A stretch of 64,000 nucleotides of DNA from Fodinibius salicampi (GCF_039545095.1 NZ_BAABRS010000002.1:372001-436000), one strand, 5' to 3'. Shown: positions 43,546 through 52,861, counted from the first letter of the stretch. Notes: generated from the letters alone by a model not told the origin. Program-made: numbers and translations.

Positions 43546-44712
43546 TTACAGTTGATCTTGAACGGATTCGAGATCGGGGTAGGTATCTACGAGTGTGGAT
43601 TTAGCGTTATTAAGTCCCTCTGGAGTAACATTCCAGAAGTTGCCATTTTCTCCGAAATCGCTATTCAGAATTTGGTCGATTTGGTCTAGCGTAATGGTTT
43701 TATTGGGACTGTACTTAAGTGCGTTGACAAACGCCCAGGCTTCTGAAAGTGCATGAAATGCTTCGCCCTGGTTGCCGTCATTCCAATGTGAAAGTGTACT
43801 GTTTATATAATGTACGGCGGTAGCTGCGGCCAGCAACTCCAGATTTTCATATAATACATCAACTTGTTCATCAAGTTCGCCTTGGTTGTCATTGACAATG
43901 GCAGTGCGCCCATGAATAAAGGCTTCCATAATAGTATCGTTGAATCCAAGCTGTTCATCAGATCCATTGGAGTATTTGCTCCAGAATCGAAGTTCATCGG
44001 AGCGAGAATCTGCCCAGTCGGATTCAAAGTCAGCGGGAGCGTTAAAATAACCGAATGCTTCATCAAAGTGATGTTCTTTGGTGGTGTAATTGGCACCTTC
44101 TTCGGTTTCACTGTTTTCAACGTTGGGGCCAATTTTACTATCGGTCAGGTATTCGTTGAAAATTTGATTATATAAGACAGCGCCCATCAGCCCTTTTTCT
44201 ACGAGTTGGGTAAATTCGCGTCCTTTCTCGTCAACTAATATATCATTACCGCTATTCTCGCGTTCCAAGAGTCCGGCAATTCCATCCTTTGCGCGAATAC
44301 GGGCGCTGCCGTTTTCGCTGGCATCGGCAGCATCGGCAAAAATATCTTCAAACAGATTGTTATCCAGATCAGGGCCAAAGGTTTTGTTTTTGAGTTGTTT
44401 TTCAGACTCAAAAGAGAAATTGCCACCGCCATCTCCGCCGGTATTTTCAAACATATCGAGGAGTGCTTGTTCGGAAATGGTTTCACCGTTGTGTGCCGTT
44501 GCGATGTATGCTTTCATTTCTTCAACCATATTCAGACGGTCGGTTTGACCAGGGTAGGCGACGGTTGATTCACCGTTACGGGTGAATTCATAGGTTTCGG
44601 GAGGAGTAATGGAAGGGTCATCAGTATCACTATTACTAACATCACAGGAAGATATTAGCAGGCTAAGTACCAGGGCTGGGAATAATAATTGGGTCAGCGT
44701 TAAACGATGCAT
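43546..44712 (-). CDS. DUF4856 family lipoprotein
   Basis: A 388-residue lipoprotein (lipobox ISSC, Cys23). The early region has YEFTRNGESTVAYPGQTDRLNMVEEMKAYI and, further on, TTKEHHFDEAFGYFNAP, then AFIHGRTAIVNDNQ and TAVHYINSTLSHWNDG. These histidine/aspartate-bearing helices typify DUF4856, which usually accompanies imelysin-like genes in Bacteroidota. It is first in the four-gene operon, and an operator-like palindrome lies 16 bases upstream. A periplasm- or surface-facing iron or heme-handling role is inferred from context. Confidence 0.86.
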   Translation of the reverse strand: MHRLTLTQLLFPALVLSLLISSCDVSNSDTDDPSITPPETYEFTRNGESTVAYPGQTDRLNMVEEMKAYIATAHNGETISEQALLDMFENTGGDGGGNFSFESEKQLKNKTFGPDLDNNLFEDIFADAADASENGSARIRAKDGIAGLLERENSGNDILVDEKGREFTQLVEKGLMGAVLYNQIFNEYLTDSKIGPNVENSETEEGANYTTKEHHFDEAFGYFNAPADFESDWADSRSDELRFWSKYSNGSDEQLGFNDTIMEAFIHGRTAIVNDNQGELDEQVDVLYENLELLAAATAVHYINSTLSHWNDGNQGEAFHALSEAWAFVNALKYSPNKTITLDQIDQILNSDFGENGNFWNVTPEGLNNAKSTLVDTYPDLESVQDQL

Positions 44713-44727
44713 TTTTATAATTTTTAT

Positions 44728-44742
44728 TTAAATTAAATCTAA
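44728..44742 (-). promoter_or_regulatory. Putative Fur/DtxR-like operator upstream of the DUF4856/imelysin operon
   Basis: The minus strand reads TTAGATTTAATTTAA, preceded by CTAA. It aligns with the hemG-region site over TAATTAGAnnTAATyTAA. It lies 16 bases before the start codon of the first gene. Confidence 0.42.
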
Positions 44743-44840
44743 TTAGCAGGGAGGGAAAATAATAACTGTGTAGATTAATTCTAAATAAAAATATTTTTTT
44801 ATCTCTCTTCTTTTAGTTGTGCTTTTAGGCTCTAAAACGA

Positions 44841-46334
44841 TTATCTGAAAGAGAAAACATCCATAAGCTGGTTCAGCAATCCATTGCCTACTATTGATAA
44901 CTTATCTTGTCGGCCCAGTGATAAGAAACGCAACAATTTTCTTAGTTCTACAAGTAGATAGGGGGGATCCGTAACAAGCGTATCATTTGAGATGATATAT
45001 TCCCAGTCAAGGGGTTTGTCAAATGTAATACCGTTACTCTCCATTGTTTGTTTATATAGATGAGCAACCAGACCATAGCCTATGGTTGTGGGGTGGATAC
45101 CATCCAAACTAAAGAGGCCACCTTTATAAACCTTTCCGGTATCTCGATCAATGCGCAGGTAGTCTGTGCTGAATTTAGGATCGTCCTCATCAGTGACAAG
45201 ATGCTCAGTCATGGGATGGTCCTTCATGGCATCACGAAAACTATCTGGATATCTTATTTTCATCCGACCACCGAGCCGCCGGCGGGCAATGCCACTTAGA
45301 TATTTGTTTAAAGGGACCGTTATCCATCCGTATTCTTTGGCTACCTGTCGTATGATTTGGTTGTATTCATCCACATGCTGGTCGAGTTTTATGGCCTGTT
45401 CTTTTGTTAGATGAGGGTGTTTATCGGGATCAAAATCTTTATCCCATATCCAAAAGCGAGTATAGTAATCGAAATATCCCGAATGGCCTCTGCGGGATTT
45501 GTCGGAGTTAACACCCCTTGAAACGGGGGGTATAGTTACATAAGGGATCGTCTGGGTAATAATACTCTGTGCTCCTACCTTACTTACTTTTTCAGCAAGT
45601 GTTCGATATTCCTGCTCAAAGTGTTCGGGGCGATATACCGTATACTGTCGTTCTGAAGGAAAGCTTTTCAGATCCTTTTCTTCAGAGAGAATAAATTTGA
45701 GGTCTGAAACAGCACCAATAATATTATTATGTCCCATCGTGACGATGAGGTTTTCAATCCCACCATTGTCTTGCAGGTGCTGAATATTATTGATCTGTGT
45801 GGCATGGGAAAACTTTTTGCCCAGCGTGGGGTTCAGTACCAGTCCCGCAGTAACATACATGGCGTGATCCGGTAACATGTCAAAAATAGAATAGGTATCG
45901 GGACGGGTCTTGACAAATCGGCTACTCAAATTTTCGGTGACCATCCAGGCGTCATTCATGGCGAATCCCCATACCGATTGGTTATGGTAGGGTTCTTTTT
46001 GTTTGATATTATTAAGTGGTTTAAGTTCCCCCTCCCAATATCGTTTGATGCGTCTTAGGGTGGAATAAACGTGTGACAGGGCGGGAAGGTACTCATTCCA
46101 CTCTATGGTATCTCCATATTTATCAGAAAGTCCCCGTACCAAAATTTCTAAATTTAAAGGGATGCCAGCTTGGGCCGTGAAGAGTGGTTGGGTAAAGTCC
46201 GGGGAAGGTTCCCAGCAGTTTCGCAAGAAATTGGGAAAATTAAGATCTGTGCGATAGACACCACCGTTTTGGAAGCCTTGGCTGAGGCTGTCTCCAATTA
46301 CTGCCAACTTGTGTTTCGGTTTTGAATTATTCAC
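44841..46334 (-). CDS. SGNH/GDSL-family hydrolase
   Basis: A 497-residue protein with the block-I motif GDSLSQG (Ser16) right at the N-terminus, IVTMGHNNIIG as the oxyanion/Asn block and LDGIHPTTIGYG with the catalytic Asp-x-x-His pair. No signal peptide is seen, so it may be cytoplasmic. It is longer than most GDSL esterases; the middle contains VSKVGAQSIITQTIPYVTIPP. Substrate (lipid, acyl or carbohydrate ester) cannot be inferred. Divergent from the AhpD-like gene. Confidence 0.86.
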   Translation of the reverse strand: MNNSKPKHKLAVIGDSLSQGFQNGGVYRTDLNFPNFLRNCWEPSPDFTQPLFTAQAGIPLNLEILVRGLSDKYGDTIEWNEYLPALSHVYSTLRRIKRYWEGELKPLNNIKQKEPYHNQSVWGFAMNDAWMVTENLSSRFVKTRPDTYSIFDMLPDHAMYVTAGLVLNPTLGKKFSHATQINNIQHLQDNGGIENLIVTMGHNNIIGAVSDLKFILSEEKDLKSFPSERQYTVYRPEHFEQEYRTLAEKVSKVGAQSIITQTIPYVTIPPVSRGVNSDKSRRGHSGYFDYYTRFWIWDKDFDPDKHPHLTKEQAIKLDQHVDEYNQIIRQVAKEYGWITVPLNKYLSGIARRRLGGRMKIRYPDSFRDAMKDHPMTEHLVTDEDDPKFSTDYLRIDRDTGKVYKGGLFSLDGIHPTTIGYGLVAHLYKQTMESNGITFDKPLDWEYIISNDTLVTDPPYLLVELRKLLRFLSLGRQDKLSIVGNGLLNQLMDVFSFR

Positions 46335-46441
46335 TTATAAATTAGGAGAGCTTTTTAAATCTGTAATCGAATTTGCAGTTCGAGTTCCTGAGAATATATA
46401 GTATCTTTGAGAGCATTTTCCAACTTGAAGGTAGTGAATAG

Positions 46442-46819
46442 ATGGTCAAAAAAGAAAATAACCGATTAGATGATTTTCGCAAAGCCCGAGCCGAGGGGAA
46501 TGAAAAGGTAATGGAAGCCAATCACCTTGGACTCAAACGCTTTTTTAATCTTGATACCAATGCCTATAAGGATGGGGCCCTGCCAGGTAAGACAAAAGAG
46601 CTGCTGGGATTAACCGCCTCTGCAGTACTGCGTTGCAATGATTGTATTGATTACCATCTGGAACAGTGCACCAAGGCTGGTTATACAAAAAAAGAAATAG
46701 TAGATGCGATGAATGTTGCCCTTGTCGTAGGCGGCAGTATAGTAATCCCACATTTACGTCACGCCATGGAAACACTTGAATTGTTGGACCAGGAAGGGAG
46801 TCTAAAAGAGAAAGGGTAA
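46442..46819 (+). CDS. Carboxymuconolactone decarboxylase (AhpD-like) family protein
   Basis: A 125-residue all-helical protein. The redox pair CNDC (Cys65, Cys68) is followed by His72 (IDYHLEQCTKAGYTKKEI), the AhpD-type pattern ExxxxxxCxxCxxxH. Such proteins act as alkylhydroperoxidases or related thiol-redox enzymes. DAMNVALVVGGSIVIPHLRHAMETL completes the domain. It is seven bases upstream of the barrel-protein gene and may share a transcript with it. Confidence 0.88.
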   Translation: MVKKENNRLDDFRKARAEGNEKVMEANHLGLKRFFNLDTNAYKDGALPGKTKELLGLTASAVLRCNDCIDYHLEQCTKAGYTKKEIVDAMNVALVVGGSIVIPHLRHAMETLELLDQEGSLKEKG

Positions 46820-46826
46820 TAAATGT

Positions 46827-47984
46827 ATGGTCGTACGCTTTTTCGTTATCGTAAGCCTGTTTGTGTTGATGGGTATACATCTGGCACAAGGACAACAAGC
46901 CGATTCTCTTGAAGGATCGGATGCCATTGTTAGTGCCTTAGTGCCGGCAGTGGGATACACATCCAGTGCGGGTTTAATTGGGGGACTTGCGTACAATCGA
47001 TATAACTATTTGGGTGACATCAAACCTTTTAAAAGCTATCTAAAATCTTCTGCCTTGGTTTCGGTAAAGGGATTAGTAGAAATTAATGGCAGTTATGACC
47101 GGACAAGAAACTTCGGAAAGCCAATTCGATCTGTGACGAGCATATACTTCCGTCGGTTTCCAAAGGATAATTTTTTTGAAAAGGGCAATGAATCAAGCTT
47201 TAATTCCGAACGTTGGGAGGAAGGATATTATCATTTTGAATCTATTTCTTTTGGCTTGGATATTGATTTACGTCGCCCGATATTCAATGAAGGTGAAAAG
47301 AAAAAGCGCCTGGACTTGATGGGAGGTATTGAAACCAGTTATTACATACCCTATATCAACAAGGAACCCTCTTCTTTTTCAGAGGCTGATCCTCTTGGCC
47401 GGCAGGGTGGGTGGCTTAATTTTGTAAAGGCCGGGTTGGATTGGGAAAACAGAGATCGTGAATTTGATCCACGCCGCGGCAATAAGGCTATCTTCGAATT
47501 ACGCTATGCCCCAGAGCTTATTAGTAAATATGGCATGGGGAGTATTTATCTGGATATGAGGCAGTATTTTCAACTCTTCAATCAGGTTAAAATTGCAAAC
47601 CGGTTGGAGGCGCGTCATGCATTCGGGGATGTACCTTATTGGGAGCTTTCGACGATGGCTGATGACGCCAGTAATGTATTGCGGGGATATGCCATGAATC
47701 GCTTCAGGGGCAATTCTTCTGTTGCCTATACATTAGAGCTTCGAAGTTGGGTAGTCCGATTCCCGGATTTTTATAAAATGAAATTAGGTCTTCAGCTTTT
47801 TACAGATACAGGGAGGGTTTTTACTGAAGAAAATGACCTTAATGATTTATTAAAAGGATATAAAAAAACAGTAGGGTTCGGAGGGGCATTGTCTGTGTTG
47901 AGTCCAGATTTTGTATTACGGGGAGATATTGGATTTTCTGAGGAGGGATCCAGGATTTATGTGGGGGTAGGATATCTTTTTTAG
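46827..47984 (+). CDS. BamA/TamA-like surface-antigen beta-barrel protein
   Basis: A 385-residue exported barrel. The signal peptide VIVSLFVLMGIHLAQG ends near residue 22. The strands repeat, with LRGYAMNRFRGNSSVAYTLELR resembling the RGF/Y-x-x-x-RF-G core of the Omp85 family and YVGVGYLF ending in the required aromatic. POTRA domains are absent, so the protein is barrel-only and its partner is unknown. The start could also be four bases earlier in another frame; ATG 46827 gives the best signal peptide. Confidence 0.78.
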   Translation: MVVRFFVIVSLFVLMGIHLAQGQQADSLEGSDAIVSALVPAVGYTSSAGLIGGLAYNRYNYLGDIKPFKSYLKSSALVSVKGLVEINGSYDRTRNFGKPIRSVTSIYFRRFPKDNFFEKGNESSFNSERWEEGYYHFESISFGLDIDLRRPIFNEGEKKKRLDLMGGIETSYYIPYINKEPSSFSEADPLGRQGGWLNFVKAGLDWENRDREFDPRRGNKAIFELRYAPELISKYGMGSIYLDMRQYFQLFNQVKIANRLEARHAFGDVPYWELSTMADDASNVLRGYAMNRFRGNSSVAYTLELRSWVVRFPDFYKMKLGLQLFTDTGRVFTEENDLNDLLKGYKKTVGFGGALSVLSPDFVLRGDIGFSEEGSRIYVGVGYLF

Positions 47985-48032
47985 TACTATAATTAATAAT
48001 CTAAATATCAAAAAAATCTAGCGACAGCTAAT

Positions 48033-48764
48033 ATGAATCAGGTTGTATTACTAACGGCTGCCACCGAAGATACCGAGCAGGTTAGAAAAACTTTAGGCGA
48101 AAACGATATTTCAGTTCTTCATTGCCCGTTGGAGCACTACGAACTTATTGAGGAGAATGATACCATAACCGAAACTTTATATGAACTGGACCAGTTCGAA
48201 AATATTGTCCATGGTAGCAAACGTAATGCTCAGTTTTTTATTGAGACGGTCAAAAAACATGGTGTACTTGAAGAGGCCCGTCAACAATTGAATTTAGCTC
48301 TTGATCAGGTTACGGCTGATTATCTGGAGGAAGAAGGTATTCCAGCTATTCATCCTCATGCAGAAGGTAAGGCCATTAACCTGATGGAATTTATGCTTAG
48401 GGTGCGACGTATAGGAGACACCCTTTATCCTTGCGGAGATAAAACGGCCGAAGACTTACCGGGGTTATTGAGGGAGCTTGATATCCCGGTGCAGGAGCTG
48501 GTGTTATTTACGTTGGAAGGACCAGGAGAAAGCAAGCTTGAAGAATTTCGAAAAAGCGTCAGCGAGCAAGAACCTACCTCAGTTATATTTCATTCCCGAA
48601 GATCGGTTAACCGAATATTGGCAGCTTTTCCAGACCTGCATTTTCAAAGTATGCATATCGTGACAGGAGATAAGGCAGTAACTGAAAAACTGGAAAAGGA
48701 AGGAATTCAAACCGATGAACAGGCAGAAGGGAGTTGGAGGTCAATCATTGAAACAATTCAGTGA
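48033..48764 (+). CDS. Second uroporphyrinogen-III synthase-like protein
   Basis: A 243-residue protein of HemD fold: VVLLTAATEDTEQVR, IVHGSKRNAQFFIETVKK, then VTADYLEEEGIPAIHPH, LYPCGDKTAEDLPGLLRE, VQELVLFTLEGPG, SVIFHSRRSVNRIL and IVTGDKAVTEKLEKEG. It matches the layout of the HemD encoded at 23046-23786 only weakly. Whether it is active, specialised or only HemD-like is unknown. It lies alone between the BamA-like and mutS2 genes, away from the heme operon. Confidence 0.72.
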   Translation: MNQVVLLTAATEDTEQVRKTLGENDISVLHCPLEHYELIEENDTITETLYELDQFENIVHGSKRNAQFFIETVKKHGVLEEARQQLNLALDQVTADYLEEEGIPAIHPHAEGKAINLMEFMLRVRRIGDTLYPCGDKTAEDLPGLLRELDIPVQELVLFTLEGPGESKLEEFRKSVSEQEPTSVIFHSRRSVNRILAAFPDLHFQSMHIVTGDKAVTEKLEKEGIQTDEQAEGSWRSIIETIQ

Positions 48765-48812
48765 GTTCTAATCATTGATTCGTTGGATACCGGAAGCTAA
48801 AAAGATATTAAG

Positions 48813-51215
48813 TTATTTGAATGTAACGATAGTACAGCCAGCCCCGCCTTGTTGGATAGGAGCCATTTCATAACTTTGGACTTCTTTGCGATTATCCAGG
48901 TATTCATGTACAAGTCCTTTTAAAATTCCTTCCCCTTTCCCATGGATGATGTGAACCTGATTTCGTCCTGAGGCGAGAGCATTATCCAAATAATGCTGTA
49001 CTTCTTTTATGGCTTCTCGTCCCCGCATGCCCCGAATTTCTAACTGGGGTTTCACTACTTTGTAACGGTCGCCGTCTACAAAATTAACTTTAACTTTTTG
49101 ATTCTTTTTTTTCTTAGAAGCATCTTCTACCTTAATCAGGTTCTTGTATTTTGTTTTAAGTCGAAGTCCTCCGGCGGAGACTACTGCCTGTTTCCCGCTA
49201 ATTTCCTTTAGCTCTCCCGTGGTATTTGCGTCTTGCAATCGTACCCGGTCGCCTACCTTTGGTCGTTCTTCGGAGTCCTGAAATGGTTGCGCTTCTTCTG
49301 CTTCTATAGATTCCAGTTCGTCATCTACCTGCTCCCTGAATTCTTCAACATCTTTTCGTGCCTGTTTGATTGTCTCTTTGTCTTTTTCCCCTTTTTGTAC
49401 AATCCGTTCTACCGCCTCTTCAATTTTTTTATTGGCGGAGTCCATAATATGTTTGGCCTCCTGGAGGGCTTTTTCGCGGATTTCCTTCTTCTCTTTCTCA
49501 ATAGCTGATCTCTTTTCTTCATAACGATGTCGTTCTTTCTCAGTGCCGGCTTTCAGCTCGTCATATTTCTGTTTCAGTTCTTCGGCCTCCTGCGTTTTGG
49601 CCTCCAGTTCAGAAATTAGTGTTTCCATTTCGCCTTTGGCCTCCCCCAGTAGATTCCGGGCACGGCTAAGCAGCGTATCCTGCAGCTGCATGCGTTCCGC
49701 TATTTCAAAAGCGTAACTGCTACCCGGTATGCCCTTTTTAAAGCGGTAAGTAGGAGAAAGCGTATCCTGGTCAAATTCCATTGATCCGTTAACGGCCTGA
49801 GGATGATCATGGGCAAAAAGTTTCAGTGATCCGTGATGAGTGGTTACCAGTACTTTGGCATTTTGTTCAATAAGCTGCTCGATTAAAGACTGAAACAGCG
49901 CTCCTCCTTCTTCGGGATCGGTCCCGGCTGCGGCCTCATCAATAAGAATCAGGCTGTGTTCATCCGCATGATCAAGAGTATGTTTCATCCATTCAAGACG
50001 CGATGAAAAGGTACTTAGGTCGTTCTCAATAGATTGGTCGTCACCCATATCTACAAAGATATTACTAAAGACAGGAATTTCGGAACTGTCCCGCGCAGGA
50101 ATGGCAAAGCCACACTGCATCATAAGGCTACAGAGAGCTAGCGTTTTTAGGGCTACGGATTTACCGCCGGCATTGGGGCCCGTAATGACCAGGCAGCACT
50201 CATCTTTTTCCAGTTCCATATCCAGTGGGACAATTTTCTCCTGCTGGTTTTTGGGAAGTCCATTATTTTTTAACAATAGCAGCGGATTGTAGGCTTCCTT
50301 TAAATAGAGATGATTATTTTCTGAGAGGACCGGAACGAATCCATCCAAATCTATACTAAGCTGTGCCTTGGCTGCAATAATGTCTATAGTACCAAGTACT
50401 TCCAGGTTTTGCCGGAGATGTTCCCGATGCCGACGAACGGTAGCAGTAAGTTCTTTAAGGATACGTTCGATTTCCCGCTGTTCTTCTGACTCCAACTGAC
50501 GAATTTCGTTATTTATATTCAGCGCTTCCACTGGTTCCAGGTAAACGGTTTGGCCCGAGGATGAGACATCATGAACAAATCCTTTTACCTTGCGTTTGTA
50601 TTCCGCTTGTACAGGGATAACCATGCGGCCGTTGCGGATAGTGGGACCTTCATCAGAGGCACGACCCTGCTTGGAAACGCGGCTCATTGCGCGATTAATA
50701 GTATTGCGAAGATCATTGCGTTTATTATTTAACCGTTTGCGAATAGATTGTAGCTGTGGACTAGCATCACTGCGAAGCTCTCCGTTTTCATTTAGGACAT
50801 CTTGAAGAGCATTCTCCAATTCTTTTAGTGGTATGAGTCCAATTGAAACTTCTTTGAGCTCAGGATAGTAATCTTCTCGGTTATTCAAGTATGATTTAAT
50901 ACGCCGGGCAGTAACAGAAACTTCAAGTATTTCCATAAAAACGGGGAGGGGAAGTACGCTATTTTCGGCGCGCGACTTCTTTAGCTGCTCCCGAATATCA
51001 TGGAGGTTATTCAATGGAAATGCCGAATCATTTTGAAGCAGATCCATCATTTCCTTGGTTTGTTTGAGAAGCCGCTGTATAAGTTGTGGATCCGAAAAGG
51101 GGGTCATCGAAGAAAGCTGCTCACGAGCCATAGGAGAGCGCGTATTCTCAATTGCGGAAGATCGAATTCGTTCAAAGCCAATCTTTTCTGTTAATTGTTG
51201 GGGAAATAGATGCAT
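48813..51215 (-). CDS. mutS2: Endonuclease MutS2
   Basis: An 800-residue MutS2: core and lever helices, then the ATPase domain with Walker A GPNAGGKSVALKTLAL, ...SLILIDEAAAGTDPEEGGAL as Walker B, and TTHHGSLKLFA. A long charged coiled coil follows (residues about 520-640), then the C-terminal Smr endonuclease domain (LEIRGMRGREAIKEVQHYL; VHIIHGKGEGILKG). MutS2 proteins act on recombination intermediates or stalled/collided ribosomes in different species. Gene is downstream of ftsZ in the same direction, separated by 308 bases of hairpin-rich spacer. Confidence 0.96.
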   Translation of the reverse strand: MHLFPQQLTEKIGFERIRSSAIENTRSPMAREQLSSMTPFSDPQLIQRLLKQTKEMMDLLQNDSAFPLNNLHDIREQLKKSRAENSVLPLPVFMEILEVSVTARRIKSYLNNREDYYPELKEVSIGLIPLKELENALQDVLNENGELRSDASPQLQSIRKRLNNKRNDLRNTINRAMSRVSKQGRASDEGPTIRNGRMVIPVQAEYKRKVKGFVHDVSSSGQTVYLEPVEALNINNEIRQLESEEQREIERILKELTATVRRHREHLRQNLEVLGTIDIIAAKAQLSIDLDGFVPVLSENNHLYLKEAYNPLLLLKNNGLPKNQQEKIVPLDMELEKDECCLVITGPNAGGKSVALKTLALCSLMMQCGFAIPARDSSEIPVFSNIFVDMGDDQSIENDLSTFSSRLEWMKHTLDHADEHSLILIDEAAAGTDPEEGGALFQSLIEQLIEQNAKVLVTTHHGSLKLFAHDHPQAVNGSMEFDQDTLSPTYRFKKGIPGSSYAFEIAERMQLQDTLLSRARNLLGEAKGEMETLISELEAKTQEAEELKQKYDELKAGTEKERHRYEEKRSAIEKEKKEIREKALQEAKHIMDSANKKIEEAVERIVQKGEKDKETIKQARKDVEEFREQVDDELESIEAEEAQPFQDSEERPKVGDRVRLQDANTTGELKEISGKQAVVSAGGLRLKTKYKNLIKVEDASKKKKNQKVKVNFVDGDRYKVVKPQLEIRGMRGREAIKEVQHYLDNALASGRNQVHIIHGKGEGILKGLVHEYLDNRKEVQSYEMAPIQQGGAGCTIVTFK

Positions 51216-51380
51216 GAAAAGCTGTGGATATTATTATTTTCTTAGTCCTAAAAAGAGATCTGTTAAGATTCGTTAAATAGGTACTTTTGTCTTAAATATA
51301 AGCTTATTTAGCCGAAATGATGAATTCTAACCTGGGAGAAAGGAAGTAATCCCGAAGAAACAGGTTTTTATATAATAAAG

Positions 51381-51410
51381 AAAGGGAGTCCCGATCAAAG
51401 GACTCCCTTT
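51381..51410 (-). terminator. Terminator-like hairpin after ftsZ
   Basis: AAAGGGAGTC (51381-51390) pairs perfectly with GACTCCCTTT (51401-51410), loop ten bases. On the minus strand the stem ends in TTTCTTTATT, a moderate U-run, so it probably ends the dcw transcript before mutS2. Confidence 0.75.
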
Positions 51411-51424
51411 ATAGTTTAGCAATC

Positions 51425-51471
51425 TATCCCGCATTAGATACGGGATGGGGAAAACTGATTAAAAAATCAGT
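51425..51471 (-). repeat. Two further hairpins in the ftsZ-mutS2 spacer
   Basis: ATCCCG (51426-51431) with CGGGAT (51441-51446), and ACTGATT (51454-51460) with AATCAGT (51465-51471) around an A4 loop, lie between the ftsZ stop and the terminator hairpin. The rest of 51216-51523 shows no gene or motif. Confidence 0.5.
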
Positions 51472-51523
51472 TGTGGGAGTTAAAAAAATATAGCAATCTA
51501 AAAAGGATCACGATCAGCCTTGT

Positions 51524-52861
51524 TTAATCCATAATTTTACGGAGAAAAGCCGGCTGATCAGAATCCGTTTTATCGATTCGTTCACGGCGGTTATTTAGTA
51601 ATTCGTCACCTTGTTTCTGTTCACTTGCCTTTTGTTCATCTTGCTCCTGCTCTTCCTTTTTATTAAGAGAGTGCACATTTTTGAGTCCCCGGCGGTGGAT
51701 AGCCGGCTGATCCATGTGTTTTAAATTTTTCTCTCCCTTATAGAAAGGTTCATTGGTAGAGGAGTAACGGCTTTGCCCTGTAACATCACTTGCTTTAGGG
51801 ATATCCATTTTGCTTGATTTTTTATTTTGGGAAGACTGATTGGCTTCCTTCTTATTAGGAGCAACCCGAGCTTCATTACGATTTTCGGCCAGATCAAATC
51901 CTGTGGCAATAACCGTAACGCGCAGTTCGTCATCAAAACTCTCGTCGAGTACGGTACCCAGAATGATCTCTGCATCTTCACCGGCCTCTTGCTGAATGAT
52001 GCTGGTAGCCGTAGTGGTTTCTTTCATCCCGAGATTAGCTCCGGATGAAATATTAACCAATACATTGCGGGCTCCCCGAATACTTACGCCATCGAGTAGG
52101 GGAGAGTTGATTGCTTCACGTGCAGCAATCTCGGCGCGATCTTCTCCCGTAGCATTCGCGGCACCCATGATGGCGGCTCCACCGTCGAGCATGGTGGTGC
52201 GTACATCTGCAAAGTCGAGGTTAATAAGCCCCGGCATCAGAATAAGATCTGAAATACCTCGGGTAGCGTTATAGAGCACTTGGTTGGCTTCTTCAAAAGC
52301 CTCCAACAGTGTCGTATCCTCATCGGCAATATCCATCAGGCGCTCGTTCGGAATAACGATAACAGTATCGCTATTCTTTTTGAGCTCTGTGATGCCTTCA
52401 TGGGCATACTTCATCCGCTTGGGCCCTTCACACTCAAAGGGGGTTGTGATAATACCCACCGTAAGTATACCTTTACGTTTGGCAATTCCAGATACAACAG
52501 GAGCACCTCCTGTACCTGTACCGCCACCCATGCCGGCTGTAACAAAGATCATATCGGCTCCTTCGATAGCCTCTTCTATTTCGTGTCTGTTTTCTTCTAC
52601 CGCTTCACGACCGATTTCCGGTCGTGCACCGGCTCCCAGTCCGTTTGTGAGATTTGCTCCCACTTGGATGGTAACATCTGCCATGCTATTCTTGAGGGCC
52701 TGTGCATCGGTATTCAGCGCAATATATTCTACGCTGGTCAGACCTTTATGAATCATGTTGTTGACGGCATTACCTCCGCCGCCACCAACACCTATGACTT
52801 TTATCTTCGCATTGTCTTGACTGTCGATGTCAAAACTGAAACGAGAATTAAGATTACTCAT
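51524..52861 (-). CDS. ftsZ: Cell division protein FtsZ
   Basis: A 445-residue tubulin-like GTPase forming the division ring. IKVIGVGGGGGNAVNNMI and the signature GGGTGTGGAP form the nucleotide pocket; the T7 region includes NLDFADVRTTM. A variable Lys/Glu/Gln-rich linker of about 110 residues follows. The conserved C-terminal peptide DQPAFLRKIM binds FtsA and related anchors. The first residues before the core are a normal short N-terminus. Last gene of the dcw cluster, 59 bases after ftsA. Confidence 0.98.
   Translation of the reverse strand: MSNLNSRFSFDIDSQDNAKIKVIGVGGGGGNAVNNMIHKGLTSVEYIALNTDAQALKNSMADVTIQVGANLTNGLGAGARPEIGREAVEENRHEIEEAIEGADMIFVTAGMGGGTGTGGAPVVSGIAKRKGILTVGIITTPFECEGPKRMKYAHEGITELKKNSDTVIVIPNERLMDIADEDTTLLEAFEEANQVLYNATRGISDLILMPGLINLDFADVRTTMLDGGAAIMGAANATGEDRAEIAAREAINSPLLDGVSIRGARNVLVNISSGANLGMKETTTATSIIQQEAGEDAEIILGTVLDESFDDELRVTVIATGFDLAENRNEARVAPNKKEANQSSQNKKSSKMDIPKASDVTGQSRYSSTNEPFYKGEKNLKHMDQPAIHRRGLKNVHSLNKKEEQEQDEQKASEQKQGDELLNNRRERIDKTDSDQPAFLRKIMD

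Noticed and set aside
52284-52751. 155-codon plus-strand frame within ftsZ
   Set aside because: Antisense to the conserved GTPase core with no visible motif.
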